Assembly (NCBI GenBank): GCA_944407095.1
Contig: OX097180.1
Span: 1 to 64,000 of the forward strand
Origin: Candidatus Enterousia intestinigallinarum
Lineage (GTDB): Bacteria > Pseudomonadota > Alphaproteobacteria > Rs-D84
Reading direction: 5' to 3'
DNA: 64,000 bases
The notes below the pieces were generated by a model. That model had not been told where the DNA came from and did no database searches. It worked only from the letters and a program-made list of their open reading frames with translations. A program made the position numbers and the translations under genes. Positions 32,647-40,579 of this stretch are shown here, piece by piece. Every line of letters starts with the position of its first letter. Positions within the stretch are counted from its first letter, which is position 1.

Positions 32647-33761
32647 AAGAACACAAAAATCTTTACGAATTACGTGCATATCTACTGAATAGAGCACAGA
32701 CTTTAGAAAATAATGGTGTTATCAAACAAGCGGTATTGGCTTATATGGGGTTTAGTCATGGTGTTGATACTGCTTTTGGAGCAGAAGCAACGGAAGTAGC
32801 AGTTAACGGATTCCTTGGTAAAGCACGAAAGGAACAAATAGATAAAATTATAGGGATGGCACATGAACTAGACGGAGTGCCGATGCCGTGGAAATCCGAC
32901 ATTTGGGTTATGTTGGGTCTGAAATTAGCTGTCTTAACTATTAATGATAAGTTTATTTCTGATAGATTTATAATATGGGCGAAAGAAGGAATAAAAAGCC
33001 AGTTAGAAGGTAAGAGGTATTCAAAAATAGAACGGTCAATCGCACATTTTGTAATTAACGAACTTAATCCGAATGATCCTTCTGAGTCAAGTATAGCGAT
33101 ATTATTTTTTTATTATAAGAAACTAATTACTGATATAAATGATTCAAGTGTCAAATTTTGGCAAGAGTTTAGAACTTTACAAGATTCAGTAGCGCCATTA
33201 GAGTTAGCTATGGCAGTATATGTATTTGATTCTATGAATGAAACGGCAGCAATTGTTCCCATTCAAGAATGGAAAAGTGAAGATTTATATACCTATTTAA
33301 AACGTATTCCTCATGGATTAAATTGTTGGACTTGGGAAGATGCAGAAAGAAAGCGTGGAGACGAGCCGGTCAAATGGTATATAGGCAATGAATATCATGT
33401 ACAAAATCTCTTAGCAGTTTTATTGATGCCGATATTCTCTAAATTGAATAAGGAATTGAACATAGGTCAAGTAGGACATAAGAATCCGAGGGCTGATTTA
33501 TTTGTGCCGGAATTAAATACAATAATTGAAGTGAAATACAGAAAAGATACAAAAAAACGTTTTTCTCAGTTTACGGATGAGTTGGCCGCCGATAGAAGTT
33601 TATATAAAGCAAAAGGAAGTGGTTACGAAAATTCAAAACTGATAGCTTTTTTATGGGATTCAGCTGCAACTACAGAAGAATATGAAAAATTTAGGCAAGG
33701 AATATTAAAAATGGATTATGATGAGTGCATAATAATTCCTGCCCCATCATTTATGCGTTAA
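32634..33761 (+). CDS. Argonaute-associated PD-(D/E)XK nuclease
   Basis: A 375-residue protein. The N-terminal about 240 residues are mainly helical with no motif I know. The C-terminal part is a restriction-enzyme-like nuclease: E253 in NEYHVQNLL, D288 in RADLFV and E299-V-K301 in IIEVKYRK give the full E...D...ExK set, so it should be active. Start codon lies inside the end of the Argonaute gene, which indicates coupled synthesis at fixed ratio. It resembles nuclease effectors described for inactive long-B Argonautes that degrade cell DNA on invader detection; that role is inferred. Confidence 0.82.
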   Translation: MVFIEEHKNLYELRAYLLNRAQTLENNGVIKQAVLAYMGFSHGVDTAFGAEATEVAVNGFLGKARKEQIDKIIGMAHELDGVPMPWKSDIWVMLGLKLAVLTINDKFISDRFIIWAKEGIKSQLEGKRYSKIERSIAHFVINELNPNDPSESSIAILFFYYKKLITDINDSSVKFWQEFRTLQDSVAPLELAMAVYVFDSMNETAAIVPIQEWKSEDLYTYLKRIPHGLNCWTWEDAERKRGDEPVKWYIGNEYHVQNLLAVLLMPIFSKLNKELNIGQVGHKNPRADLFVPELNTIIEVKYRKDTKKRFSQFTDELAADRSLYKAKGSGYENSKLIAFLWDSAATTEEYEKFRQGILKMDYDECIIIPAPSFMR

Positions 33762-33786
33762 TATATTTATGAAATAGGCAATATTT

Positions 33787-33815
33787 ATTCCCTGTTATTT
33801 GTTTAGGGAATTTTT
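33787..33815 (+). terminator. terminator of the Argonaute operon, part of a repeated end
   Basis: ATTCCCT (33787-33793) and AGGGAAT (33805-33811) plus T's. The 29-base element recurs at 61437-61465 with two differences, so it seems to belong to the mobile-element ends and not only to this operon. Confidence 0.75.
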
Positions 33816-33886
33816 ATGGCGACTCGGCAATATCCGCCGTTGTCGTGGTGTGAAATCTGGCGATTGGGGGCTCAAAATCCAAAATT

Positions 33887-33946
33887 TCCCTGTAAATTCC
33901 CTGTTGTTGTATGCAATTGACCGTAGAATTGTCTACCTCCGCCAGG
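33887..33946. repeat. element 1/2 junction: 18-bp direct repeat plus tRNA-end-like core
   Basis: TCCCTGTAAATTCCCTGT (33887-33904) is identical to 56791-56808. At 33937-33945 CTCCGCCAG equals the last bases of tRNA-Ser and the base after it (22883-22891). A cggggctttttt terminator-like run follows near 34008, as it does at the second copy. I read this as a former attachment site between stacked elements. The remaining bases of the 33762-34136 gap show no gene. Confidence 0.55.
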
Positions 33947-34136
33947 AAAATTTAGAACGGTGTCTATTTTAGATGCCGTTTATTTTTGTTCGCAGAAATC
34001 CCAACAATTCGGGGCTTTTTTGTGGTTGAAAAACATGTATTCACAGTGTTATATTAAATTTGTTGAAAAAATGCTCGTTTTTATCAGCATGATATACCTT
34101 GCCTAAATATCGAGTGTGAAAAAATGATGATTATAC

Positions 34137-35111
34137 ATGGATAAAAGACCTATAGATATTCAAAGAGAAGCTGCAATACATATTAAATTGCCTCAGAATT
34201 GTGGCAAAATTGAAGAAATGCGCAATATTGACGAACATTTATATGCAATCGCAGAGTATGGTATTTTTGAAATAATACTCCCTGATACCATAGATCCAGA
34301 AAGAACCAACCCAGAAATAAAACCTATGATCAAAGAAATTTTAAATGTTGGTTTTTCAGAACCTTTTGTTTCTAGAATACTTGGACAAGTTTTTGAATTT
34401 TCACAAATACTGCCCCAGCCAGCATTGCATGAAATGTTAGTGATTGCTTTTAATATTCTTATGAGCATAGATCAAATGGTGGAGACTCTTATTGACCTAA
34501 AAGAACAAACCATATCCATAATAGAAAAAATCGATATGCATAACAATTTTGATAATTCTGTTCGTGTTAGTCAAATTTCCGGGCTAGAATTTAAATCAAA
34601 AGCATTCCTCTTGGAGGCTCATAAAGTTTTGAAACAAGTTTTACAACTGTTAATAAAAGCATCAAATATAAATAATTGCGACAACTTTAGCAAACTTGTA
34701 AAAATTACAAAAAACAACAATGTCAAAAAGATAATTGAAGCTCATCGTAAAACAACACTAGAGTTTATCTGGGAAATAAGAAACGCTGTTGAACATACAT
34801 CAGATCGAAAGTTTATAAAAATCAACAATATTTCTATATCTGTAAATAATAAAATTACTCCACCGACATGGATATGGTCTTATTCATCATGGGAAAACAA
34901 AACGATTAAATCAAAAGATAATTCTTCGTTGTTGGACGATATGGACGTCATCATCAGCAATTTACTAACTCTCACAGAAGATGCTTTGTTGTGTCTAGCA
35001 TTAGAAAAAGCATACGAAATTATTCCTTTTGAAATAGAATATAAACAAAATAGTGAAAAATGTAGGTACAAAGTAAAATATATTATACCTAATATAAAAA
35101 AAGATCATTAA
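34137..35111 (+). CDS. HEPN-like hypothetical protein
   Basis: A 324-residue, mostly helical, AT-rich protein. The C-terminal half contains R-N-A-V-E-H (residues about 216-221) inside a helix, the R-x4-H signature of HEPN ribonucleases, followed by DRKF. Many abortive-infection and toxin proteins share this module, but the helical surroundings alone do not prove it. No signal or membrane segment. Its 3' end overlaps the convergent recombinase gene by 23 bases. First gene of element 2. An RNase or defence role is inference. Confidence 0.65.
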   Translation: MDKRPIDIQREAAIHIKLPQNCGKIEEMRNIDEHLYAIAEYGIFEIILPDTIDPERTNPEIKPMIKEILNVGFSEPFVSRILGQVFEFSQILPQPALHEMLVIAFNILMSIDQMVETLIDLKEQTISIIEKIDMHNNFDNSVRVSQISGLEFKSKAFLLEAHKVLKQVLQLLIKASNINNCDNFSKLVKITKNNNVKKIIEAHRKTTLEFIWEIRNAVEHTSDRKFIKINNISISVNNKITPPTWIWSYSSWENKTIKSKDNSSLLDDMDVIISNLLTLTEDALLCLALEKAYEIIPFEIEYKQNSEKCRYKVKYIIPNIKKDH

Positions 35112-36660
35112 TTCCTATACGTACAGTTCCAGACAGAATGGCATTTATTTTATCTGGCATCATATATGCCAACTTAAAATATCTGTATACAGTCATAGGA
35201 GATACATGACATTTTTTTGCTACTGTATCAACATCTCCACATTGTTCATATAGTTCCCTATACTTCCATGCTGTGGCAAAGGCTTTGAGTATTAAATGGT
35301 TATTATCAGTGATGTTTAATACACCGTTTTTACCGCGGTCATATGTTGGGTTCACATATTTTCGCAAGAATACTTTTTCCGTAATTGTTATATTGCTGTC
35401 GTTTATTATGTATTCCATTTTGTCTGCGTTTTGATTTACATAATTTTGGGTAACAAATTGTTGTAATTTTTGCGCATCGGTTGTTATGATATAAATCAGT
35501 TGTTCTTGTGAATATACGATTTTTTCAACCAATGATTGAATTAAATTGCGTTTTTCTGCAAAATTCATGTTTGTAATGTCGATTTGTTTTAATACAGTGA
35601 CCAAGCTTATGGGTAAATTAGACATATCGCTATCCAGAAATCGAGTAATGGTTTTAACCACAATTTCATCCACACACGCGGCAGTCAGATAAAAACCTTT
35701 GGTTGCATAATAATGAATCTTTCTTTTGCCTTTACCGCTGGTCATTTGATTGATAAATTTTGCACCATTATGGTTAAACAATTTTCCAGTCAGTATATTT
35801 GGCGCACGCGTACTGGATGATTTGTTATTTGAATTATCCGCCAGTGCAACTTGTACACGATTAAATAGCTCGTTTGATACAATCGGTTCGTGTTCGCCTT
35901 TGGCAAACGTACCATTTTTCTTGTGTTCGATTTGACCTATATAAATCCTGTCACGCAACATACGATGCATACCCATTTTGGCTATTGGACGACCACCCAT
36001 TATTCTGCCTTTGGCAGTAGTCCATTTCTTTGCATAAATACCTTTTTGTTTTGCGTATTCAGTTAGATCATTTACAGATTGTAATTCCAGATACTTTTCA
36101 AACAGATGTTTAACCTGACCCGCTTCCGTTGAGTTTATAGTCAATTTTTTATTTACGATATCATATCCCAAACGCGGAGTGCCGCCAACCCATAAGCCCT
36201 TGGCCTTTGATGCACGGATTTTATCACGAACACGTTCACTTGATACTTCGCGTTCAAACTGGGCGAATGATAACAGCATATTTAACGTTAGCTTCCCCAT
36301 TGATGTGCTCGTGTCAAACGATTGGGTAATTGATACGAAATTTGCACCGTGTTTTTCAAAATATTTCATCATATTATGAAAATCTAAGATAGAACGCGAC
36401 AATCGGTCAACCTTATACACAACAACAGTGTTTATCAACCCTTTGGATATATCTTCCAACATTTGTTTCAGGGCAGGCCGTTCCATAGTCCCACCTGAGA
36501 TTGCAGCATCGCTGTATGTTTTGCAATATTGCCACCCATTGAATGATTGGGATGCAATATATGCCTTGCATGCCTCTTCTTGGTTTTGCAGGGAATTGAA
36601 CTCCATGTCCAACCCGTGCTCGGTTGACTTTCGTGTATAAATCGCACATCTAACTGTCAT
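35089..36660 (-). CDS. large serine recombinase (element 2 integrase)
   Basis: A 523-residue paralogue of the recombinase at 23823, very similar from the catalytic CAIYTRKSTEHG (S12) through to DNNHLILKAFATAWKYRELYE near the end; only the last about 60 residues differ strongly. Both lack the Cys pairs of the zinc ribbon. The divergence confined to the far C-terminus may reflect a change in partner or site. Overlaps the upstream DUF2924 gene by 11 bases, as in element 1. Probable integrase of element 2. Confidence 0.92.
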   Translation of the reverse strand: MTVRCAIYTRKSTEHGLDMEFNSLQNQEEACKAYIASQSFNGWQYCKTYSDAAISGGTMERPALKQMLEDISKGLINTVVVYKVDRLSRSILDFHNMMKYFEKHGANFVSITQSFDTSTSMGKLTLNMLLSFAQFEREVSSERVRDKIRASKAKGLWVGGTPRLGYDIVNKKLTINSTEAGQVKHLFEKYLELQSVNDLTEYAKQKGIYAKKWTTAKGRIMGGRPIAKMGMHRMLRDRIYIGQIEHKKNGTFAKGEHEPIVSNELFNRVQVALADNSNNKSSSTRAPNILTGKLFNHNGAKFINQMTSGKGKRKIHYYATKGFYLTAACVDEIVVKTITRFLDSDMSNLPISLVTVLKQIDITNMNFAEKRNLIQSLVEKIVYSQEQLIYIITTDAQKLQQFVTQNYVNQNADKMEYIINDSNITITEKVFLRKYVNPTYDRGKNGVLNITDNNHLILKAFATAWKYRELYEQCGDVDTVAKKCHVSPMTVYRYFKLAYMMPDKINAILSGTVRIGINDLFLY

Positions 36661-37087
36661 GGCTTTTCCTTTGGCTCAGACCAAAGAAATCCGGCCCCGA
36701 AATCTTGATGCCTGATATATCTTTGGCTATTGCGGATAAAGTGCGATATTTTTCGCCATTATACGTGAACGTATTGTCGTCATTTACAATGATTTCATGA
36801 ACGATTCCACGGAACTCTTTGCGTATAATCGCCCCCGGTGTAAGGTTGTATTTAGTCCGTGCCGCACGCGTCACGCACTCTGATGGATTTTCTTTGTATC
36901 GTTTGATTTTGACCAAGTACTTTTTCTCTATTCGTAGGCCAAACCGGTCGCATTGAATATAGTACCACAACGAACGGTTCTGGCGTTTAAACGGGTAGGG
37001 CGAATATTTTGCCCATAACTTTGCCCGTTCTGTATACGACAATGCTTTTAATACATCAATGGTTTTGGGTAATTCCCTTTTTCTCAT
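36650..37087 (-). CDS. DUF2924 protein (second copy)
   Basis: A 145-residue paralogue of the protein at 25432, with the same blocks (LWAKYSPYPFKRQ, PGAIIRKEFRGIVHEI, YNGEKYRTLSAIAKDISGIKISG, F-F-G-L). It sits directly before a serine recombinase, overlapping it by 11 bases, and overlaps the upstream small gene by 4 (ATGA). The repeated linkage strengthens the view that this protein assists or regulates the recombinase. Confidence 0.85.
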   Translation of the reverse strand: MRKRELPKTIDVLKALSYTERAKLWAKYSPYPFKRQNRSLWYYIQCDRFGLRIEKKYLVKIKRYKENPSECVTRAARTKYNLTPGAIIRKEFRGIVHEIIVNDDNTFTYNGEKYRTLSAIAKDISGIKISGPDFFGLSQRKSHDS

Positions 37088-37281
37088 TTTTGCGCCTCTA
37101 TTTCAACATTAAACCAAGCCTGCACAGCCGGCACTAAACCCATCTGTGCGATATCGTTTATAAACTCTTCGGCCTCGGCCTGAATTTCGTATTTCCAGAA
37201 CATATCAAGACACCGTAAAACCAAGCGGGTATTGTCAATTGATTGCGTGATTTTAATAGTAATTTCAGGATGTTTTGGCAT
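37084..37281 (-). CDS. small protein leading the recombinase operon
   Basis: A 65-residue acidic protein (MPKHPEITIKITQSIDNTRLVLRCLDMFWK...) with no family recognised. It begins after GGAGTTAAAC and shares an ATGA overlap with the DUF2924 gene, so a three-gene coupled operon is likely. Element 1 has no equivalent. Its size and place suggest a regulator or excision factor, but no helix-turn-helix is evident. Confidence 0.6.
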   Translation of the reverse strand: MPKHPEITIKITQSIDNTRLVLRCLDMFWKYEIQAEAEEFINDIAQMGLVPAVQAWFNVEIEAQK

Positions 37282-37405
37282 GTTTAACTCCTTTGCTTAA
37301 CATCACGCAATTACTGCTTACAAAGGACGATAAGTCAAGAAAATAAAGGATTTACAATTAAAACTTTTTATATCAGAATAGATTCACAATTAATAGGAGA
37401 AATGT

Positions 37406-38098
37406 ATGGCAAAACAGATAGTTTATATTTTGACAAATCCGAGTTTGCAAGGGTGGTTAAAGATTGGCTTTACCGCTAAAGATGACATCCATCAACGACT
37501 GATGGATTTGAATAATTCAGAAGCAATCCCCCTAGATTTTAGAGTATATGCGTTATTGTATTGCGAAGATGCGCACAAAGCGGAGCAGAACATTCACAAG
37601 CTGTTTGATGCTATTAACCCCGAAATACACGCTATAGAAGCGCGCAGCAATGGGAAGTTTAGAAAAAAAGAGTTTTTCCAAATTACCCCAGACAAAGCTT
37701 ATGAAGTAATGGAGTCAATTGTTGACTTGGCACCAGAAAAGTACGAATTGGTTCGTCCGGAAACAACTGCAGAACAACAGGAAATAGAAAATATTGTGGA
37801 AGAAGTGTCGCAACGTGAAAAACGAACTCGCTCGACATTTAAAATGTTAGGAATTCCTGTCGGTGCAGAATTGGTGTTTACACGGGATAAAAACATAACC
37901 TGTCGTGTAGTAAATGATGTAAATGTTGTAGAGTATCAGGGAAAAGAATATTCAATTAGTAATCTGGCTGCCTCATTATTAAACGTGTCTGATAATACAG
38001 GTGTAAACGGCTGGTTCGAATTTTTATATGAAGGCGAACGTTTATGGAATCGACGTATGCGTCTAGAACAAAATATGTGTAGTTGTTCAATCGAGTAA
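37406..38098 (+). CDS. GIY-YIG (T5orf172) domain protein with RAMA-like C-terminus
   Basis: A 230-residue protein. Residues 1-105 match the T5orf172/GIY-YIG nuclease group: IVYILTNPSLQGWLKIGFTA replaces the GIY...YIG motif, with an Arg in QRLMDLNN and E-x-x-x-H-K-L-F in the helix. Residues about 150-225 (GIPVGAELVFTRD...VNGWFEFLYEGERLWNRR) resemble the RAMA domain, which is linked to methylation-dependent restriction. AGGAG precedes the start. Upstream of a resolvase and a type III restriction system; possibly a modification-dependent nuclease. Activity unproven. Confidence 0.75.
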   Translation: MAKQIVYILTNPSLQGWLKIGFTAKDDIHQRLMDLNNSEAIPLDFRVYALLYCEDAHKAEQNIHKLFDAINPEIHAIEARSNGKFRKKEFFQITPDKAYEVMESIVDLAPEKYELVRPETTAEQQEIENIVEEVSQREKRTRSTFKMLGIPVGAELVFTRDKNITCRVVNDVNVVEYQGKEYSISNLAASLLNVSDNTGVNGWFEFLYEGERLWNRRMRLEQNMCSCSIE

Positions 38099-38107
38099 AG
38101 ATTGATT

Positions 38108-38136
38108 AAAAAGTGGCTCTTTGCCACTTTTTATTT
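38108..38136 (+). terminator. terminator of the GIY-YIG gene
   Basis: AAAAAGTGGC (38108-38117) and GCCACTTTTT (38123-38132), perfect 10-bp stem with 5-base loop. Confidence 0.88.
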
Positions 38137-38205
38137 TGTTGATTGAAATAACTGGATTGTTGGGGGAATGTAATCCATGTATCAGAACAAACAAAGGGGT
38201 ATTTA

Positions 38206-38799
38206 ATGGTATATGGATATATAAGGGTCAGTACAGATCATCAAGACTGTAAAAATCAAAAACTGGGGATAGAGGCCAAAGCAACAATCCTGGGGCTGGC
38301 AATTGATAAATACATAGAGGATGCAGGTGTATCCGGTACCAAGGAACCGGACGAGCGTGCCTTGGGCGGTTGTTTACGACAATTGCGTTCAGGGGATGTT
38401 ATAATCTGCAGCGAACTTTCCCGCCTGGGGCGAAAATTATTTATGATTATGCGTATTCTGGAACAATGTATGCAGATTGGCGCAAAATTGTACACGGTTA
38501 AGGACGGATATGAATTAGGTGATAACATCCAATCCAAAGTTTTGGCCTTTGCGTTTGGTTTGTCGGCGGAAATCGAACGAGAGTTAATAAGTCAGCGCAC
38601 ACGTGAAGCGTTAGCGAATTTGCGTGCCCGTGGTATAAAATTAGGGCGAGCGCCAGGGAAAAAGAACCCAACACACATAATAGATGGTCGTGAACAGCAA
38701 ATAATCGACATGTATGCAGCCGGAATTCCAAAGCGACAAATTGCCAGAAAGTTAAAGGTCAGTCCGCCTACAATTACGCGTTTTCTCGCATCTAGATAA
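38206..38799 (+). CDS. small serine resolvase/invertase
   Basis: A 197-residue recombinase of the Tn3 resolvase / Pin invertase type. The catalytic start is VYGYIRVSTDHQD (Ser near residue 9); SELSRLGRK and the E helix EIERELISQRTREAL follow, and the C-terminal helix-turn-helix is RQIARKLKVSPPTITRFL. Full length for the family. It directly precedes the type III methyltransferase gene. It may have brought the restriction cassette or invert a nearby segment; no inverted repeats flanking mod were found by eye. Confidence 0.92.
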   Translation: MVYGYIRVSTDHQDCKNQKLGIEAKATILGLAIDKYIEDAGVSGTKEPDERALGGCLRQLRSGDVIICSELSRLGRKLFMIMRILEQCMQIGAKLYTVKDGYELGDNIQSKVLAFAFGLSAEIERELISQRTREALANLRARGIKLGRAPGKKNPTHIIDGREQQIIDMYAAGIPKRQIARKLKVSPPTITRFLASR

Positions 38800-38904
38800 C
38801 CAACCTCTTGTTGTTTGATCATATGTTCCAAATCCTAGCAAAAGAAAGGCCGGTTTTGCAACAGGTTTCGTTGGGAAATATCTTACAAAAATCTCTTGGT
38901 ATCT

Positions 38905-40578
38905 ATGTTCCAGGGGAAAGGCAAAAATGCGGGCAAGGCATTAAACGAACACACAAAAGAAGAGTTGATTCAGATGGTGTGCCATCTGAAAGAGTGCAAA
39001 AAATTTGGACTTGTTTGGGAGGATAAGCCAGAGCAGGTCGCCAAAGATTGTCAAGAGAAATTGCCCATTTTAAGAGAAGATAAGACCAAGGTATTGACCT
39101 TGGACAATGAACAACCAACAAATATCATTATAGAGGGCGATAATTATCATGCTTTGTCTGTGCTAAATTACACCCACGCAGGCAAAATAGATGTCATTTA
39201 CATAGATCCACCATACAATACGGGTAAAAAAGACGAATGGAAATATAACGATAGGTGGGTGGATGAAAATGATGCGTACAGGCACTCAAAGTGGCTGTCA
39301 TTTATGGAAAAACGTCTAAAACTAGCCAAAGGGTTATTGTCGGAAAACGGGGTTGTTTTTATAAGTATAGACGACAAAGAGCATGCCAGACTAAAAGTCT
39401 TATGTGATGAGATTTTTGATGAAAATAAGTTTCACGGGACATTGACCTGGATAAAGAGAACCAAACCAACAAATATGGGTGGAGCAAAATATTCTCTTCA
39501 GTCAAATGTAGAGTATGTGCTAGTTTATGGACATAAAAGCCAAGATAGACACAATTACCTTTTACCTAAATTGGAACAAAAAACGTACCCCAATCAAGAC
39601 GAATGTGGGAATTTTTATAGAGTAGAAAGTGTGGATCAGAGAAAAAATATAGGTTCTATGATTAGACCTAGTATGGTATATAGTGTGCTTGGTGTTGCAC
39701 CGAAAGAAAATTATAGATGGCAAATGTCCCCAAAGGAAAGAGATGAACTATTAGAACGTAATCGTTTGTTTGTGAAAAATGGCAAATTATATAAAAGGGT
39801 TTACAAAGAAGATGAAGAAACAGCAGAGTCATTAGAGCCTTTTTGGAGTCATAGACAAGATACAGGCACTGCTGAAGCGGCAAAAGAAGATTTAGAAAAA
39901 CTACTAGGAAGAGATGAAGCGTTTACAACAGTTAAACCAGTTGAATTATTGCGCCAGATTTTATTATTTTCTTCTTCCACAAACTCCACAGTTCTTGACT
40001 TCTTCGCGGGTTCAGGAACGACGGGGCAGGCGGTGTTGGAATTAAATAAGGCGGATGGTGGAAAACGTCAATTTATATTATGTACAAATAATGAAAATAA
40101 AATTGCCGAAGACGTTACGTATCCGCGTATAAAAACAGTAATTACCGGTAATCGGCCAGATGGCACAAAGTATAGTGATGGCATACCATCGAATGTGCGT
40201 TATTTTAAGACTGATTTTGTGTCTAAGAATAAAACAAGCGATCGTTTGCGTCGTGAAATTGCCCCACTATGTACAGATATGATAAAAATTCGTGAAAATT
40301 GCTTTGAATCCGTCATTGATACAGAACAATTAAAGGTTTGGCGAAATAACCGTGGCTTGGTTGCACTGGTATTCGATGACGGGGACTTGGGGGATTATAT
40401 TCGCCAAATAGATGCCATTCCAACAGATGCGCCGGTATATTTATACGTGTTTAGCTATAATAGTGATAATCGGCATTATGAAATTCCTGATGATGCGTCA
40501 CATGAATATATCAGTCAGCCAATTCCAGAAGGCGTTTTGTCTGTGTATCGTCGTATCTTTCAACCAAAGGACAAGTAA
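38905..40578 (+). CDS. mod: type III restriction-modification methyltransferase (Mod)
   Basis: About 557 residues. A beta-class N6-adenine methyltransferase with the type III N-terminus TKEELIQMV...CKKFGLVWEDKPE, catalytic DPPYN in VIYIDPPYNTG (near residue 108) and SAM-binding DFFAGSGTTGQAVLELN (near 360). The stretch between, roughly 39,470-39,900, is the target-recognition region and looks AT-richer than its flanks, suggesting an exchanged specificity domain. The start is uncertain: ATG at 38905 or TTG at 38896, both with poor ribosome sites. The res gene follows after 1 base. Confidence 0.92.
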   Translation: MFQGKGKNAGKALNEHTKEELIQMVCHLKECKKFGLVWEDKPEQVAKDCQEKLPILREDKTKVLTLDNEQPTNIIIEGDNYHALSVLNYTHAGKIDVIYIDPPYNTGKKDEWKYNDRWVDENDAYRHSKWLSFMEKRLKLAKGLLSENGVVFISIDDKEHARLKVLCDEIFDENKFHGTLTWIKRTKPTNMGGAKYSLQSNVEYVLVYGHKSQDRHNYLLPKLEQKTYPNQDECGNFYRVESVDQRKNIGSMIRPSMVYSVLGVAPKENYRWQMSPKERDELLERNRLFVKNGKLYKRVYKEDEETAESLEPFWSHRQDTGTAEAAKEDLEKLLGRDEAFTTVKPVELLRQILLFSSSTNSTVLDFFAGSGTTGQAVLELNKADGGKRQFILCTNNENKIAEDVTYPRIKTVITGNRPDGTKYSDGIPSNVRYFKTDFVSKNKTSDRLRREIAPLCTDMIKIRENCFESVIDTEQLKVWRNNRGLVALVFDDGDLGDYIRQIDAIPTDAPVYLYVFSYNSDNRHYEIPDDASHEYISQPIPEGVLSVYRRIFQPKDK

Positions 40579-40579
40579 A

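Noticed and set aside
38800..38904. Invertible DNA segment controlled by the resolvase upstream of mod
   Set aside because: No inverted repeats bounding a segment could be found by eye.
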